DNA of 64,000 bases from Anisakis pegreffii (lineage: Eukaryota > Nematoda > Chromadorea > Rhabditida > Anisakidae). Position numbers and translations under genes: made by a program. Within the stretch, counting starts at the first letter, position 1, and each line of letters starts with the position of its first letter. Below, piece by piece: positions 38,701 through 52,300 of the stretch. The DNA lies in assembly GCA_035041965.1 (NCBI GenBank), contig JAPYMA010000103.1, forward strand, positions 62,001-126,000, in the 5' to 3' direction. The notes under the pieces were generated by a model, which had not been told where the DNA came from, did no database searches, and saw only the letters and a list, made by a program, of their open reading frames with translations.

Positions 38701-41700
38701 TGGATGTTTCCGCCAACGATAAATTATTCGTGTCGCACATAAGGAAACCCTAATTTGACAAGTTCTTGAGATTTTTTCCTTCACAAATCGACTAAATTTT
38801 TTTCAACACATTGCACATTCCAGTCGAAAGATTCACCATGAGCGGTTATTCTCAAACGTTGTAAAAATGACCTCGTCATCAGTTTCATTTATCAATTGAA
38901 CAGTAAAAGTTGTCTATAGGAGCAAAAAATAAACCAATGAGATTAGTGCATCTTATCTTACTTCATCTATTAGACGGCCACTGTAAATGTATACTTAAGC
39001 ATTCTCCTCAAGCACTAAGTAATTTGATTTGATGTCCCAATTGCTTGCATTTCCTCTAGAATGCATATCTAGAAAGCTTCGATTGATTCGTGGCATTCAT
39101 CAATTCGCCATATCGTTTCACGACGTTTTCTGAAGTTTGTGATTGAGTTCCTGTTTTACGATTCCTTGAGAAATATCTTTTTTGAGTTGAGTGACTGTCG
39201 TTATTATAAGTAATAAGTGGTTGCATATAGAACAAAGTGTGTACGAGTAGTATTGTATAATGGTGTTTTGATTGGAATCGGAACAGGAGTTTACGTAGTG
39301 GATAGGCGCTATCTTCAAGGTCGTCGTTTAAGGCAAAATAATGGATGGAAGAGCGAGCGAGCCTCCTTCTACCTCCTTTAAACTATCATCTGTTATTTAT
39401 TGTTTACTATCGTAACTCCTCTTCAGTCAATGACAGCAAAAAGTCTTTCTTCAAGCAAACTCTTAGAATTTTATTCGCTTCACCCACTCAATTGTGAACA
39501 CTCGCCCGCGAAAAGTTTCATGATCGCATTTAGTTTTTCAATGCGATAAGCCAATTGAGAACTCTCAAGTAGACCATGAGAATTTGAATGTATAATGGCT
39601 TTGTCTAATGGTAAGAAAGTGCTGCTGCGATGTTCCAGTTGCACATGGTGATGAGTTTTTTTCTCAATCTCCATATGTTACTACTTTCCCAGACTTGAAA
39701 AACTTTCACGTTTTTTTGTTTTTTTGGTTCTTTTGTATTCTGTTCATCGAAACGTGCCGTAATCTGCTTCTAACAGTTCCATCTGGTGGTTTGAAGACAT
39801 ACTTCAGTGCAGCGAAGAAAATACCACGAAAACTGTTGTTGTGGAATGTTTTTTCAGTGAGTATCAGGTGTTGAATAACCGTTAGCGTAAAGATCTCCTC
39901 TTTACATTTCGTTAAGGTGTCATTCTAAACCTGCAAATGTCATATACTTTTTCTTGGTGCACTCCTCCACCGTAGTTTTTGTTTGTTGTGTGTGGAAATC
40001 AATTTCGACAATTGTTTTGAAGAAGTAAGAAAAGAAGTAAAAAAAAAGAAAACAGCACACTTCACGTTTAATAGTTTTACGCTGAAATTTCAAATTTCAA
40101 GTTGTATCGATGAATTAATTCATTCAGTATTTGCGACAATTAGCATAAAATTGTTTTGTTCAGTTTTGTGATTCACAAGCAACGATCATTATTAATTGCT
40201 TTTATTGTCTTCATTAGATTATTTGCACAACGAATCTGTGAACTCATTTAAATCATCTGCAAACAAAACAATTCAATAGCAATTTCAATCGCAAACATCA
40301 ACGATACTACTGCGATACTAAAGCCACAATTTGTTCGTATCGTTGTGTTTATTTCGCCTATCAGCGGGATTTGTTCGATGCCTATTTGAAGCCAGGAGCA
40401 TTTCGAATGCAATCGAAAATTTGTTATTCATTGTTATTGCTTTTTGATGAGACATGCATAATAAAGTCGTTTTTCTCATTGCGATGTCCGAAAAATCGCG
40501 CAGAATATGGTGACTGTTTTACGATGTGGCATATTGTTTGCTCATGAATTGCTCTGTGAAATGACGGGTGCAAGTGATCTTACTTGAATTCAAAAAATAT
40601 GCTCATTGTTCCAAGAACAATGATTAGAATTCTACTTGGAGACATCACGTTCTCTTGATATGCCTTCAGCTGTCAACCCTCATTCGTAAACGACGCATGC
40701 ATGCATGATGCTTTACGTTACATTGTTTTCATCGGTCGTTCAGTCTCTCTTAGTTGTCGGGCTCTTTGCATTGTTCATTTCGCATCGACATCAACTCAGA
40801 GATGTGTTCTCATCCAATCCAATAAACATCCAGAAATCTGAATGCATTTTTTGAGTGCCACAATAAATTTTTGCAATCCCATAGCTCTTCCATATGATTT
40901 CGTGTTGATTTTCGATCCATTCCAATTGATTTCTACGATTTTAGTCAAAGCAATAGGAATAAATTTCTCCGAACGTAGACTTTTCACTCGTTTTCTGGAG
41001 CCGTGTGCTCTCAATGATTTCTCTTGCGTCCAACATCAGTCAGTCAGTCAGTCAGTCAATCAATCAATTACAATGGGAAGTGAAGCATTTTTCTGCGGCA
41101 GCGCTTTTTTCTCCGTCACAAATTTTTTGGCATTTATTTTTCTGTTCATTTTCACATTTTTCTCACGAAATCGGTATTTTTTTCCATCGTCATCACTAGG
41201 CGTTTTGAACTGAATGCACGAGCGAATGCACTACTAACAAAACCGACGTCTGACTATAACTCAACTAACTGTTCAACACGCATTGATGTGGTGGCATTGT
41301 AATATCAGTTTTCTGTTGTGATCACAAACAGACGCTGGAAAGCCACTGAACAAACCAACTATCGAAATAGTCTAACATCTGACATTGTCATGATGTGCAG
41401 TCTAATATCCGATATTGATAAACATTTGCGCTAAAATCATAATAATAATGCTAGACACACGATTATTTTGAGCAGCATGCAATGTGCAGTGTTGAATTTG
41501 ACAACAGTCAAGTGTATTATTTTCATTATATCAGGTTTTTTGAATCGTTGCTCTGTTCCAATGCCATGAACATTTGATGATTGAGGAGTGAGTGTTACAT
41601 CCATCGCTAAGCTCTCACGCAGTCCTTATCGCTGTTTTTTAACTACAACAATGACTTGTAAACATGCATGCGTAAGATTTTAGGTACTGAAGATGAACAT

Positions 41701-44700
41701 CTAACTTTTAGATCGTAAGCAACTTTTGCGGTTTCATCGACACACATGGATGGATGGATCAGTTGTGAGCGTTTGATTTTAATTGTTGGCAACACAGTCA
41801 GTGAGTGAGACCGTTAATTGCACATCGTATCAAAATCAAATAATGAATCCACCAACGCTTCGCTCACCCCGTCTCGAAACATTTATTGATGCATCAATTA
41901 CAATAATAATAGCAATGAAATGTTCGTTGACATAATGCGTTCCCATAAAACGTCCATCCAATGGATAGAAACCATATAAATAAAATATCTCACATGCACA
42001 TGCAAACACGTACATTTCGATGAGGTTGACGCCCATTCGAATTCGTGATTTGGAATAAATGAAATGATTTTATCGGTGTAATTAACGAAAGTCATGAACT
42101 TGTTGCTCAATGTTTCTTCATCGGCACAATTGGAGCAGATTCTCTTTTCAATTTGTTGCACTTATAAATTATTATCATTATTACACACACACGTTATTAA
42201 TGTGGCTTTGATATCTTGGTTACTATTAGAAGCACTTGAAAATATTATTGGAAACTGTTTGAATCACTTTCAATCAATCAAAATCACGACTTCTAAACGA
42301 GAGAACACATTTTTTCGCACACTCTATTTCTGGTTTATTGAAGAATTTCAACGTGCAAATGCGAGCGAATGCTGCGACTGCGATAATTTATCACCGATCG
42401 TATTTGCTTTTGAGTGATTGCAAATTCTCAATTGGTTCGTCGTATGTGGTGAATCTTAATCTCTTTTTTTTTTGTTGGAAAAGAATAGCGCATGTGATAG
42501 GCAGTAATCAGTTTTGAGTTTTATATCTGAACACGAGGTTGTGTCGAGTGAGTGATTTCTGATTGTAGTGAATGGATTTGATTGTTTTTGCTTTGATTTA
42601 TTGGTAATGATTCGGCAAAAATCACGACGACGATATTTGTTAATTGATTGCATAAACCCGCACACACCCATTCATCAACAAAATTCCAATTCTTCACATG
42701 TTTTTTCTTCGATACTGCCGGTTTCAATTATTCACTTGAAGCAACACGGAATGAGCGTTGTTTTTAGTAGAAGTATGTATGTATTTATGTGCCTCAATAA
42801 GTTGGATCGTTTACTCGCTTTGTTTTGCGTAACTGTATAGTATGAGAAGTATTTTGTTGCAGTCACATGAGAGTCTTATTTTCGGCTCATTGTTTGAGAA
42901 AATGAGGACACAACAGGACAGCTAGCATCTGCCAGATCTGATGGTGCCACTCTACAGGGATTCAGTGGCCGACTTTTTAGGGCAATTTGTGGCCATTCTT
43001 TGTTGATTTGATTTGAAAATTTTAATGAGCGTTCAAGTGGAGAGTGTTGTGTTTGATCGTTTATAAGGGCTGCTGAGTAAACTTTTGAAAATTGACGAAT
43101 GATTTTACTTTACTGACTGTGCTGATGAGCGGACGGACGGAAAAAATGGCCGGATTGAGCAGAAGAACGCTCATTAGAATATGGGGGAAAATTTAGTGAG
43201 ATATTCGATTGGATGGTTGGAGCGAATTGAATCGGGCGTCGTTGTGCTTAGCAATAAGTTGTCATCAGTGTGTAGTGTATGAGCACGCATCACATCACAT
43301 TCAACATCACAAAATCACAAATTTTATCTATCTTTGAACAGTTTTTCCAATAATTTACGCCGTTCATCTTTTCAAATGAGCAACCATAATTTATGAAATA
43401 ATACGATTTGATTTAAAGGAATTGATGATCATTATTCTCCACTTACAATATGATATATATACCAACCTCAGCAGCAGCACCACCAGCATCAGCTCCATTG
43501 CAGCAACATTCAGTCCTTCTTCGTTCATGTCTCTGATCGTGTTGTATTCGTTGAATTAATTCATTCATTCACATTTTCAAAGCAAACACATTTATAAAAT
43601 GTTGAAGTGCTGCTGCTGCTGCCGCTGCATGTTGTTGTGTTGTTTTGCACACATTTTCAACTCGATTTACATTAATTCATAGATACATACATATAAATCA
43701 TCAATAATGTTCATTATGTTTATGAATGATTAATTTTTCATAATTCGTTGCATTCGCTCCAATAATTGTTCAACAAAGAATCAATCAGTGAATCCACATT
43801 TTGATTCTCGCATTCAAATTCTCACATTTTCTCTCTATCGCCATTAGATGAAAATTGCTGCAGAAAATCGCCAAGAAAAGCGAAAAATTTGTTGCAGTTT
43901 GGCGCATTCAAAATTTCTTATCTGATCAAGTCAAGTTCTAATATTAGAATTAAAGGAAGGAAGGAAGGAAGTGGCGTGTATGAGGAGTATGAGTTGATGC
44001 GCCGTAGTGTTATGACAATCATTTTGAATTATAATCATGTTTGCTTGCATAAATATGTTTGCATTGAACTTACGAACAGATTGAAGAGGATGTAAAATTG
44101 TGTTCTGCTTGGTTCTTGTTGCGTTGCATTTTGCCAGCTGCAACACCATCATCACCACAATACGCGCATATTTGACAGATAGATAAACATTACGATGAAT
44201 TTGCATAAACTATTCAAGTTCAGTAAACAGTTGACCTTTTACGTATGTGTGTATGTATGAACATAAGCTTGTATTGATTGATCACTATTGATTAATCGAT
44301 TGAATCGAATCGGTTCACAGTGGGCAAAGGCAAACTTTCCTAGGATAGTTCTGTGCAGATGGTATTTATTTCCAGTTGCTTTCTTACTGAAGTGACACTC
44401 GATTTGTTGTTGCGCTTTTGCAGGATTCGTTTCCTTTCTTTTCGTTTCCAACTTTGTGTGGAAGTCCTTTCATTAGTGCAATCACTCACTGGTTTTCGGT
44501 TGTTGATTTTTGCTGCCATTACTCTAGAGATCACAATTGTTCAGAGGTGATTTTGAGAACTGACCTGAAATTTATCGTTGCCTTCAATATTTCAACGAAA
44601 CTGTCAACATTTCAACATTATTTGCTCAAACTATAAGCAAAATTCATTCGTTTTGCTCTCATTTATCAGCCAAAATTAACTTCTGTTAACGACCTCGATT

Positions 44701-46926
44701 AATTAAAATTTTTTTTCCGTGAAACTTTGATTAATAGTTGACCGAAATCGAATTCGATGTAATTGTTTATTTGTGTAATACGACGACTACTGACTTGGCT
44801 GGTTTGTTTGATTTGGAAGTAAACGCAACGAAACAGATAGAGAGTGAGAGCTGAACGAAATTCGTTGATGTGAAGTTTACAATTCAATATACTCACCCAC
44901 AGTTATCTTTGTTCTTTTTCTATCGTACAAAAATTGAACAACTGTTCAATTGTTAAATTGATTAGCATTCAGTTTACAGCTGAGTTACTGAACAATTTTA
45001 CTTGCAGCCGTTCACAAATATCATTGATAAGATGAACTTGGACAGCCATAGAGTTCATGTTGTTTTCATTATCTCACACAATTGCTAGAAATTTTCCGAG
45101 AATACGCACACATTGCAGCCAGCTAGTCAATCAGTCTGACTGGCGATCTTCTCCAGAAAAGACACAATGGCTAGATACTTTCATCAATGCAATCACCACA
45201 AATCTCTGGTGAACATTGTTAATCTGCTCGATAAGAGTCGTCATCATTTCTTATCTGATTCGTCATTTTTTCGCGTGGTCTGGGATAAACATGTGTCCAC
45301 GAGAGCATATGATTGTTTCTTCGGTTTGCACCGAAGTCTGGCTACAACTGTTCAACAGGAGCTGATCAGCTCTTATAGCCAGGCTTTTGCATTGGCCTAA
45401 TCAAAATCGCCTCGGTCTACCCCATCTATCGGTGAGAAACTTGTCATCGAACAGGACTATTTCAGTGGCAGTTACGAAATAATTTTGGGAGGAAATTTTT
45501 TGGAAATTTAATTGTTTCGTCGTCTAGGTGACGGTATGAAGTGTGTGCATGTGGATTATGTCATGCATCACGTTTGATTAACGCACCTTTTATTTGGACT
45601 CAATTGTTTTCTTTTTAACAGTGGATTGCCACAAATTGCATGGTTCGAAAATGTATCATTCCACTGAGCGATACGTTTGAATAATCAATCTATTCATCGT
45701 TCAAATTTTGGTACCACTCAAACGATAATAACAATTGATTAGTTGTCATTATTGTAGAATCGCAACAACACACTTCACTCACGTTCACCTCAGTGGGCCC
45801 ACTCCAAGATGAACGATCCACTTGAGATGAGTACTCACGATGAAAAGTTGTTCTGTTGAACACTTGAATTACCAAGTAGCGCAGCGGCTCTTCCTACGCC
45901 TTGTAGTTTGCCTACCAAACACATATGATCCAATTGAATTGCAAGTGCCAATGTGTGATTTCTTCGGTCCCATTGCTAATTTGCAAAAATTTTGTGTCGC
46001 ACTCTCACCTGTTAATCATATGGTGCCATGTAACCATTTGGCACACTTTTTAAAACTCATTAATGTCAATTGGTCAGCATCAATGTTTGCGAATTACTTA
46101 CTGCCTCATATTTGAGTTCCTGCTTTGGTAACAATCACAGGGGTGGCTTGTCGATTTGTTCACACAAATTAAAAATGAGCATTCAAAGACGGTGAAAACT
46201 GCTCAGATGTAATCTGTAAATAATATGTGTTGTGCGCTGTTCATCGAAAGCCATTTTATTCGAAAACATTCAATCGTAAAACTTTTTTGGATAGTTGTTA
46301 TCTGGCTGATTGCATTTCGCATTGGATCATTTCATTTATATGAATGGTTTTTTGTGGTGGTGGTGGTGGTGGTGGTGTTTTATGAGGAGATGAATAATCG
46401 AATTTGACCGTTTGGTGCCGTCTGGTGGGTGAATCAATTTGAGATGACCATATGAAACGACTGAGCGAGTGATGATGACTGCGAGCGATTCATCGCTTTG
46501 TCAATTATAATATTTTACATGGATATGATTAATGTTATTATTATTACATGATTTTATTATATAGTGGCGATAATAATACATAATAAATGGTGAAATGACG
46601 CTGCTATTTTTGAGAGAAGATTCATTTCAGGCATAGTATAGAATGAGAATGTGATAGATGATTTAAGATTCGTAAAGATCTTTTTTTTTGTTGATATCTT
46701 GCTTAGAAGGCCTTCCTTTCCCATTGCTACCAAAAAAAGGCCGTGTTATCTACGCTTCATCGGTTCGCTCGAATCAGTTATAATATGATTCAGAGAGTCA
46801 CTAAACCGAACGGAATAATATGCATAAAAAGCTGCAATAAATGGAGATCTATTGCATTCACATCGAACCAACAAGTTATTTATTGGAAGAGGATAAGATT
46901 CGATGAAATTGTTGGGAACTTGAATG
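26707..46926. other. About 20 kb without a recognisable gene
   Basis: I read both strands and found no protein family, RNA gene or transposon. The sequence is ordinary AT-rich DNA with homopolymers and simple repeats: a CAGT/CAAT tract at about 41037-41068, CTG/GCTG runs near 36640 and 43610, GGAA near 43957, and (GTG)8 at 46354-46377. A few frames look weakly protein-like: 39480-39674 on the minus strand, and 45109-45207 and 45840-46115 on the plus strand. They lack a consistent splice chain. It may be intergenic or the introns of a long gene with small exons. Confidence 0.4.
35310..35377. repeat. Imperfect direct repeat, 29-bp unit with 39-bp period
   Basis: The unit agtgcttgtcagcttagcat continues to cgttacacg at 35310-35338 and recurs with four or so changes at 35349-35377. 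The 39-base period is codon-sized and keeps a minus-strand frame open, but no gene is supported there. Confidence 0.75.
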
Positions 46927-47132
46927 TCATTGTTGTGTTACATTAAGTGGTTGATCATAAAGGTGCTCTTTGAGTTTTTCGATGAAACGAACGCATCTTT
47001 CGGCATTCTTTAGAACAAACCCGGCCATCTGTACTAGTGACTGGAAATTTTAAAAATTTAGCAAAGATTCTCAACTCAACGATGGCTCGGGCTGTTCTCT
47101 ATCAGTTCGATTTGGAACTTTTTGACCTTACC
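46927..47132 (-). CDS. Probable 3' exons of an unknown gene
   Basis: On the minus strand a good acceptor (aaatttccag) precedes a 37-codon frame, 47040-46927, ending in TGA. It is protein-like, amphipathic and charged (MAGFVLKNAERCVRFIEKLK). Just upstream a perfect donor (GAG|gtaagg at 47132/47131) leaves a 91-base intron, and the exon before it is open in matching phase for about 11 codons (SSASSSRAE). The upstream limit of that exon is not clear, since a stop lies a few codons back. Alternatively translation starts at the ATG at 47028 and makes only 33 residues. The family is not recognised. Confidence 0.35.
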
Positions 47133-49384
47133 TCAGCACGGCTCGATGAAGCACTCGAACATTAACATCACCAACAAAGAACACTCAAATCAAGTGATTA
47201 TTTGTTTGTTTGTTTTTTGAGTGAAACGCTTGGTGTTTTCTGATGGCATAAAGAAACGGTAAAGTGAACAAGGAGAACTAGAAGTTCAGATTTGTTGAGA
47301 TTTGTTGTTGGATGCTATAATGTGCCGTCGGGTGCATCATACTGATTTGTAAAGTAATGCTGCTGATCATATAATATTAAAATATTGGCATTGCAGCACT
47401 AGCAATGTGATAACCAGAAGAAAGCGCACATACACACACAAGATTTTTTTGCTGAATGCATCGAACAATTACAGATTTTATGTGGTAATATCGCACGCAA
47501 TTGATGGATTATCTAACGCGTATGTTTTTGTGAAGAGAGTAGTGTGTAAGTAAGCTTTCACTGTTCGAATTCACTGTAAAACTGACGAACGGAACGATGT
47601 GAATGAATGAACACAGTTTTGGCTAATCTCAACAAAAGATTTTTCAGTGCGTGGTATAATTGAATGCAAGCACTTACTACTATTATATATTGTCAGAGCG
47701 ATTTGCTGCACAAAATCGTGTACTACAGCAGTTAGCTACTAGTGTAATTCGTTGAAAAGTTTTTTTAAATTTTGTTTCGTGATTTGATTAAAATTCAAAC
47801 AGCATTGAATCAAAGTAATTGATAAGTGAGATTTCTCTATATTGTTCATTATCATGCATTGGCTTAGATGGTGTATCTCACATTTTGTCATTTGTCTTAT
47901 ATGGCGCTCTAATTATATAAGTATGATTCGGTGAATGAACTGCTGAATCGCTCCAGTGTCATCGCTTGATCGACTTTAATTCCACTGAAGTAATTAGGTA
48001 GAAAATTATGATCGGCGGAAGGAAATGAAAATGCAATCGTAAAAGAATAAAAACAAGAGGATTTCATATAATTGGTTTATTCTAAATCATCGGACGCATG
48101 AATGGATCTCGATAACGATTGACTTCGGTTTAATTGATCCAATATGTCGCATCTTCATGGATGTTATTATTACACGTTCTGCGTTCTTTTCGTCGTTTAT
48201 TCTATTTCTGTCATGCTTCGTCAGTTGGAAGCGTTATCCTTCTATCGTTTGTTATTTTGATGCTGCTGTGTGCACATCAAAACTGAGTTCGGTTCAAAAT
48301 GTCTTTGATGTTATCGAATTATTAATTTCAAATTGACCTCACTCAGCGATTCGAACCAATTCATCCGTTTTTCATCATCTCTTCACCGAAATCAACTCAA
48401 CAATAATTCTTCATCATTCATAGAGAAGTATCTTCGCATCGTTTCACTTTCGTCTCCTTTTTCTGACGGTCGTTCGTAAAAATCAACGGGCAAAATCAAC
48501 AGTTTTGACTCATAAATTTGTGTATCATTTCTTGTTTTCTCATTATTACACACACTCTTTTGAAGTGTTTTATCCAATCATTTCCAGTCTTAACGATTTT
48601 AAACCGACTGAAAAACGATTCGTTTCAAAGATTTTCTCCCATTCATTGATTGTCTTGTTCGTCCGTCCGGTAATTGCGATTGCTTTAACACCACCGCTCG
48701 TTGTTTGATTCTCGTCTGTGCCCAGCCTGATATTCTAAGTTCTGAACTCGTATCTGCTCATATCAGTTATTAGAAGGAGGTAAGATCTTGAACTCATTCA
48801 TCCACTGCCAATTGCACAGTCTAGTTAACAGGGTGACGTTTGAGTCTAATATGGAATCGACGAAGAGTGTGAATTAATCTCTTGACAAGAAGAGTCTGTT
48901 TAATTTTGCTTAGTTACGCCGACTGATTTGGTCAAGCCATCAAACCTGAAGTCGTCTATATATCCCTTAAGCTAAAATATCTTGATTGTTTAAGTTGATG
49001 AACTTAGCAAATATTAGCATCAATTGGACGGTGAGCTAATGATACGGCTCATTGACCTTTCTTATGCCAATGTAAGAATAAAGTATGTGTCTGATTGGAA
49101 GTAAATGATATTCTTCCAAAGGAATGTTTGATTTCTTATGACCTTCTGCGAACAGTTTATTCAAGAGTTAATTTGATTACGCGTGTTTTTGTATGATGAT
49201 TGAATGTCACATAAAACTAACAAAAACTTGCACTATCACCACCACCACCACTGATTTCCGTTAGGCATCGTCCTTCGCTGAACGTTTCTCAAATCTATCA
49301 TTCCGGTTCGACGTACCACTTCACTGACTTGTTCGGGGATTCGTGGCTAATTCATTGAGAGTATGATAGCAAATTTGCACCGAA
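47133..49384. other. Intergenic, one weak coding-like frame
   Basis: A minus-strand frame at 48392-48577 ends in an acidic stretch (RRYFSMNDEELLLS) that looks like protein, but no start or splice site supports it. Otherwise nothing was recognised. Confidence 0.3.
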
Positions 49385-49390
49385 TTTCAG
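49385..49390 (+). other. Acceptor 1 base before DnaJ ATG (possible trans-splice site)
   Basis: The sequence tttcag followed by g and ATG leaves almost no 5' UTR. This is typical of spliced-leader addition in nematodes, though a 5' UTR intron would look the same. Confidence 0.5.
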
Positions 49391-49391
49391 G

Positions 49392-52300
49392 ATGGCGCCA
49401 AGGGACGACGGAAGCCTCTACAGAGTACTTGGTGTACCTCGAACGGCGGATGACTCAGCCATTCGAAAGGCGTATGTTACCAATTAAATTCTTCTTGTTT
49501 TCAGTCTTATTCATTTGTTTGCTTCATAAGGACCGGATATGTTGATTGATAGTTTCTGAAGTGAAGTAATTTGAGAAATCAATTTTGTTAGTGACGATTA
49601 TGAATGCAGACGCACAGTTCACTTACTGGTTTGACGTTGTTATTTTTGGTTTGTTGATTTGAAATTCACCGAAGAACGTCGTCATAATTTCAATGAATCA
49701 TATTTATTTCCATATAGTGAATCATTGTTCATAATAATAATAATAATTCATTTTCTTCGAATTGTCCTTCTGTGGAGTCGCATTCAAGACAGAATCGTCG
49801 CATTTGATACGCTTATTGAGAAGATCTAATTTGACATTGTGTTTAACGATTGATTTTTTGTGGAGCGGTGAAATTTGCCACATAGAAGGAGGAAATTTGT
49901 TGTGTAGACATTTTCGTGAAAAAGGAGCAATAATTGGTGTTGGCCTGATGAATTTCTGTGTGTGTTCACTTTTTGATTTCATCCAATGTATCTTTTCGAT
50001 GGGAATTCTCAACAGAGCACAGCAATAAATTAGTGATTCACTTAGAGGCGCCATATTGGCGCATCTGTATTGTGTTGTGAATGAACTTTTTGAGAAGCAT
50101 TGATTCGATGCGAGGATTAGTTTCATTGCGAACAAAAAATGTGCAACTGAATTTGAAAAAATTACGAAATATCTCGAATTCTGAATAATAATCACATCAG
50201 AGCAACTGATTTTCCACATGAAATAATTTCAATTGCTGAAATTCATGTGAACATGTAATGAATTGTGTTAGATTTCCAAAACGTTTGAAATTTTGAAAAA
50301 TTCAGAATTGATTGCGAAATTTCAGTTATCGAAAATTGGCTCTTCAATGGCATCCAGACAAAAACCCAGATAATAAAGAGGATGCTGAAAAGAAGTTCAA
50401 ACAAATCGCTCAAGCATACGAAGTTTTATCTGATCGTAAGTGATCAATTTTATTCTGTGTTGTACAGTCACGATTATTTCGCACATTTCTGATACTCTGC
50501 AGTCGCGTTTACAAGCGATTTCTCAGCTCTTCAGTGATGTTTGAATCATTCAATGAGGCAAATGATGAGCCGCCAAACATAATCGTACTCATTTATCATA
50601 CTGATAAGACGTGTCTTGTCCGAAAAGTCTTTCCACTTGTTCAGTTCGTCGTCAATATTGGGAATCTTCAGGAAGCCGTTGAACAAATGAAACTATTGCG
50701 CGCAAATCTTGCCATTTGATCACAATGCAGCTTGTAGCGAATCGTTGTTTAGAGTTGTTTTTTGTGTGTTTCAATTTTATGCAATGCTTACTCAATAATT
50801 CAACTGGCGCTGTTGACTGTACAGTTTTTGTCGAGCGTTTACTTGCTTGCTTGCTTGCAGTTGTAGGTGAACGTATTGACGTCAAAAAGTAATCAGAAAG
50901 AAGTTCGTTTAAGTAGTTTACTTGCTTCTATTTGTATTTGTTTGTGTCTCAGTTTGTGTGTGTGTGTGTGTCTTGAATCGATTCTAGGTTCTAAACCCCA
51001 CCTAAAGCATTCCTCTCGACATTCAACAAGAACCATTTCTGAACTTTTTTCCACGTCCTCTTCTTCTCCTTCAATATTTTTAGCATGGTAAATAAAACAT
51101 TGTCTAGTAGCCATACACAAACAGTAGTTGCATCATGCACATCGTCGTATGTGAATTAGCACTAGAAATCATTTGACTTATAGAAGTCTTGTCATTAAAT
51201 TATTAAGATTCTATGACGTGCATTCGCGAAATTCATTTTGTCACCAAACATGATTCCATGAGACAGATGTGACACTTGCAGATACAGTTAAAGTGACAGA
51301 TATATCCATGAGACAAATATAGTTAAAGTGATGTACATGAGAGCCGCGCCCAAGCCATAGTGCAGCAATCCGCAGAAAATGAAGAAATTCAATGATGTCG
51401 TCAAAACTCATCCTAACAAGAAGGAAATCCAAATATTCAGACATTTAATTTCATCATAATCTGTTTTGAAACGACATTTTCAAATGCCGTAATGCATAAA
51501 TGAATTGGCTCACGTAATCCATTGTCATAATCGCCTGTCACTGCGTTGCTACAATGGCTCTTTGAGACTCTTTCCTATTCTCGATAAGTCATTTCAAAAT
51601 CGCACTCGATCACCTTGTATACATATGTTCAACATCAACCTAAAATGTAGCAATTAACATTCAATGAAGCACCAGTTAGGGTAACAGGACGTACCATCGC
51701 TTATATATCACTGAATTGTTACCATTCGGAACTTTTTCTACACCGATAATTTTTGATGGTCGACTTGATTAGGAGTTTTCATTTAAGACATCGCATTTAC
51801 TATAGTTGGAATTTCGGATGGTGCTAGCAGATTCGTGGTGCATTGTCGGAAAGAATGTTGCTTAAATCCAATTTTGAATGGATTGGAAAAAGCAAATCCA
51901 CATATACTATCCAAATTGAATTCATATATGCTAATTAGGGATCGAAAATGCATTAATTATCAGTATGAAATCAACAGTCCGATATGATACGTGTATGGAT
52001 TTCAGCAAAAAAACGAAGCTCCTACGATCGATCCGGCAATGATTTGACGTCATATCATCGAACACGTAAACCATTTAGCGGCTTCCAACATGATTTCCGT
52101 TCACCGTTTGATATATTCAGCGAGTTCTTCGGTGGACGTGATCCGTTCGCTGTGAGTTGTTTGTTTTTTATTCGATTTTTGCGTTTTGTTTCGCTTTTTG
52201 TTCAGTTTTTCTTTTTTCAAACATTAAATAGTACCAATGACCTTATGATGTAAACTTGTGTTGGTTCTATTGTCTTCATGCAAGCATGACCTTCAGCTGA

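Noticed and set aside
45109..46115. Plus-strand pieces recalling a PH-domain end (SSPEKTQWLDTFINAI) and a RhoGAP-like helix stretch
   Set aside because: The resemblance is loose, the acceptors are weak, the phases do not join, and key RhoGAP residues are not visible.
47047..47165. Plus-strand frame resembling part of a Sec7 domain (LELFDLTSARLDEAL)
   Set aside because: It ends in a stop with no donor, has no neighbouring Sec7 exons, and lies opposite a better-supported minus-strand exon pair.
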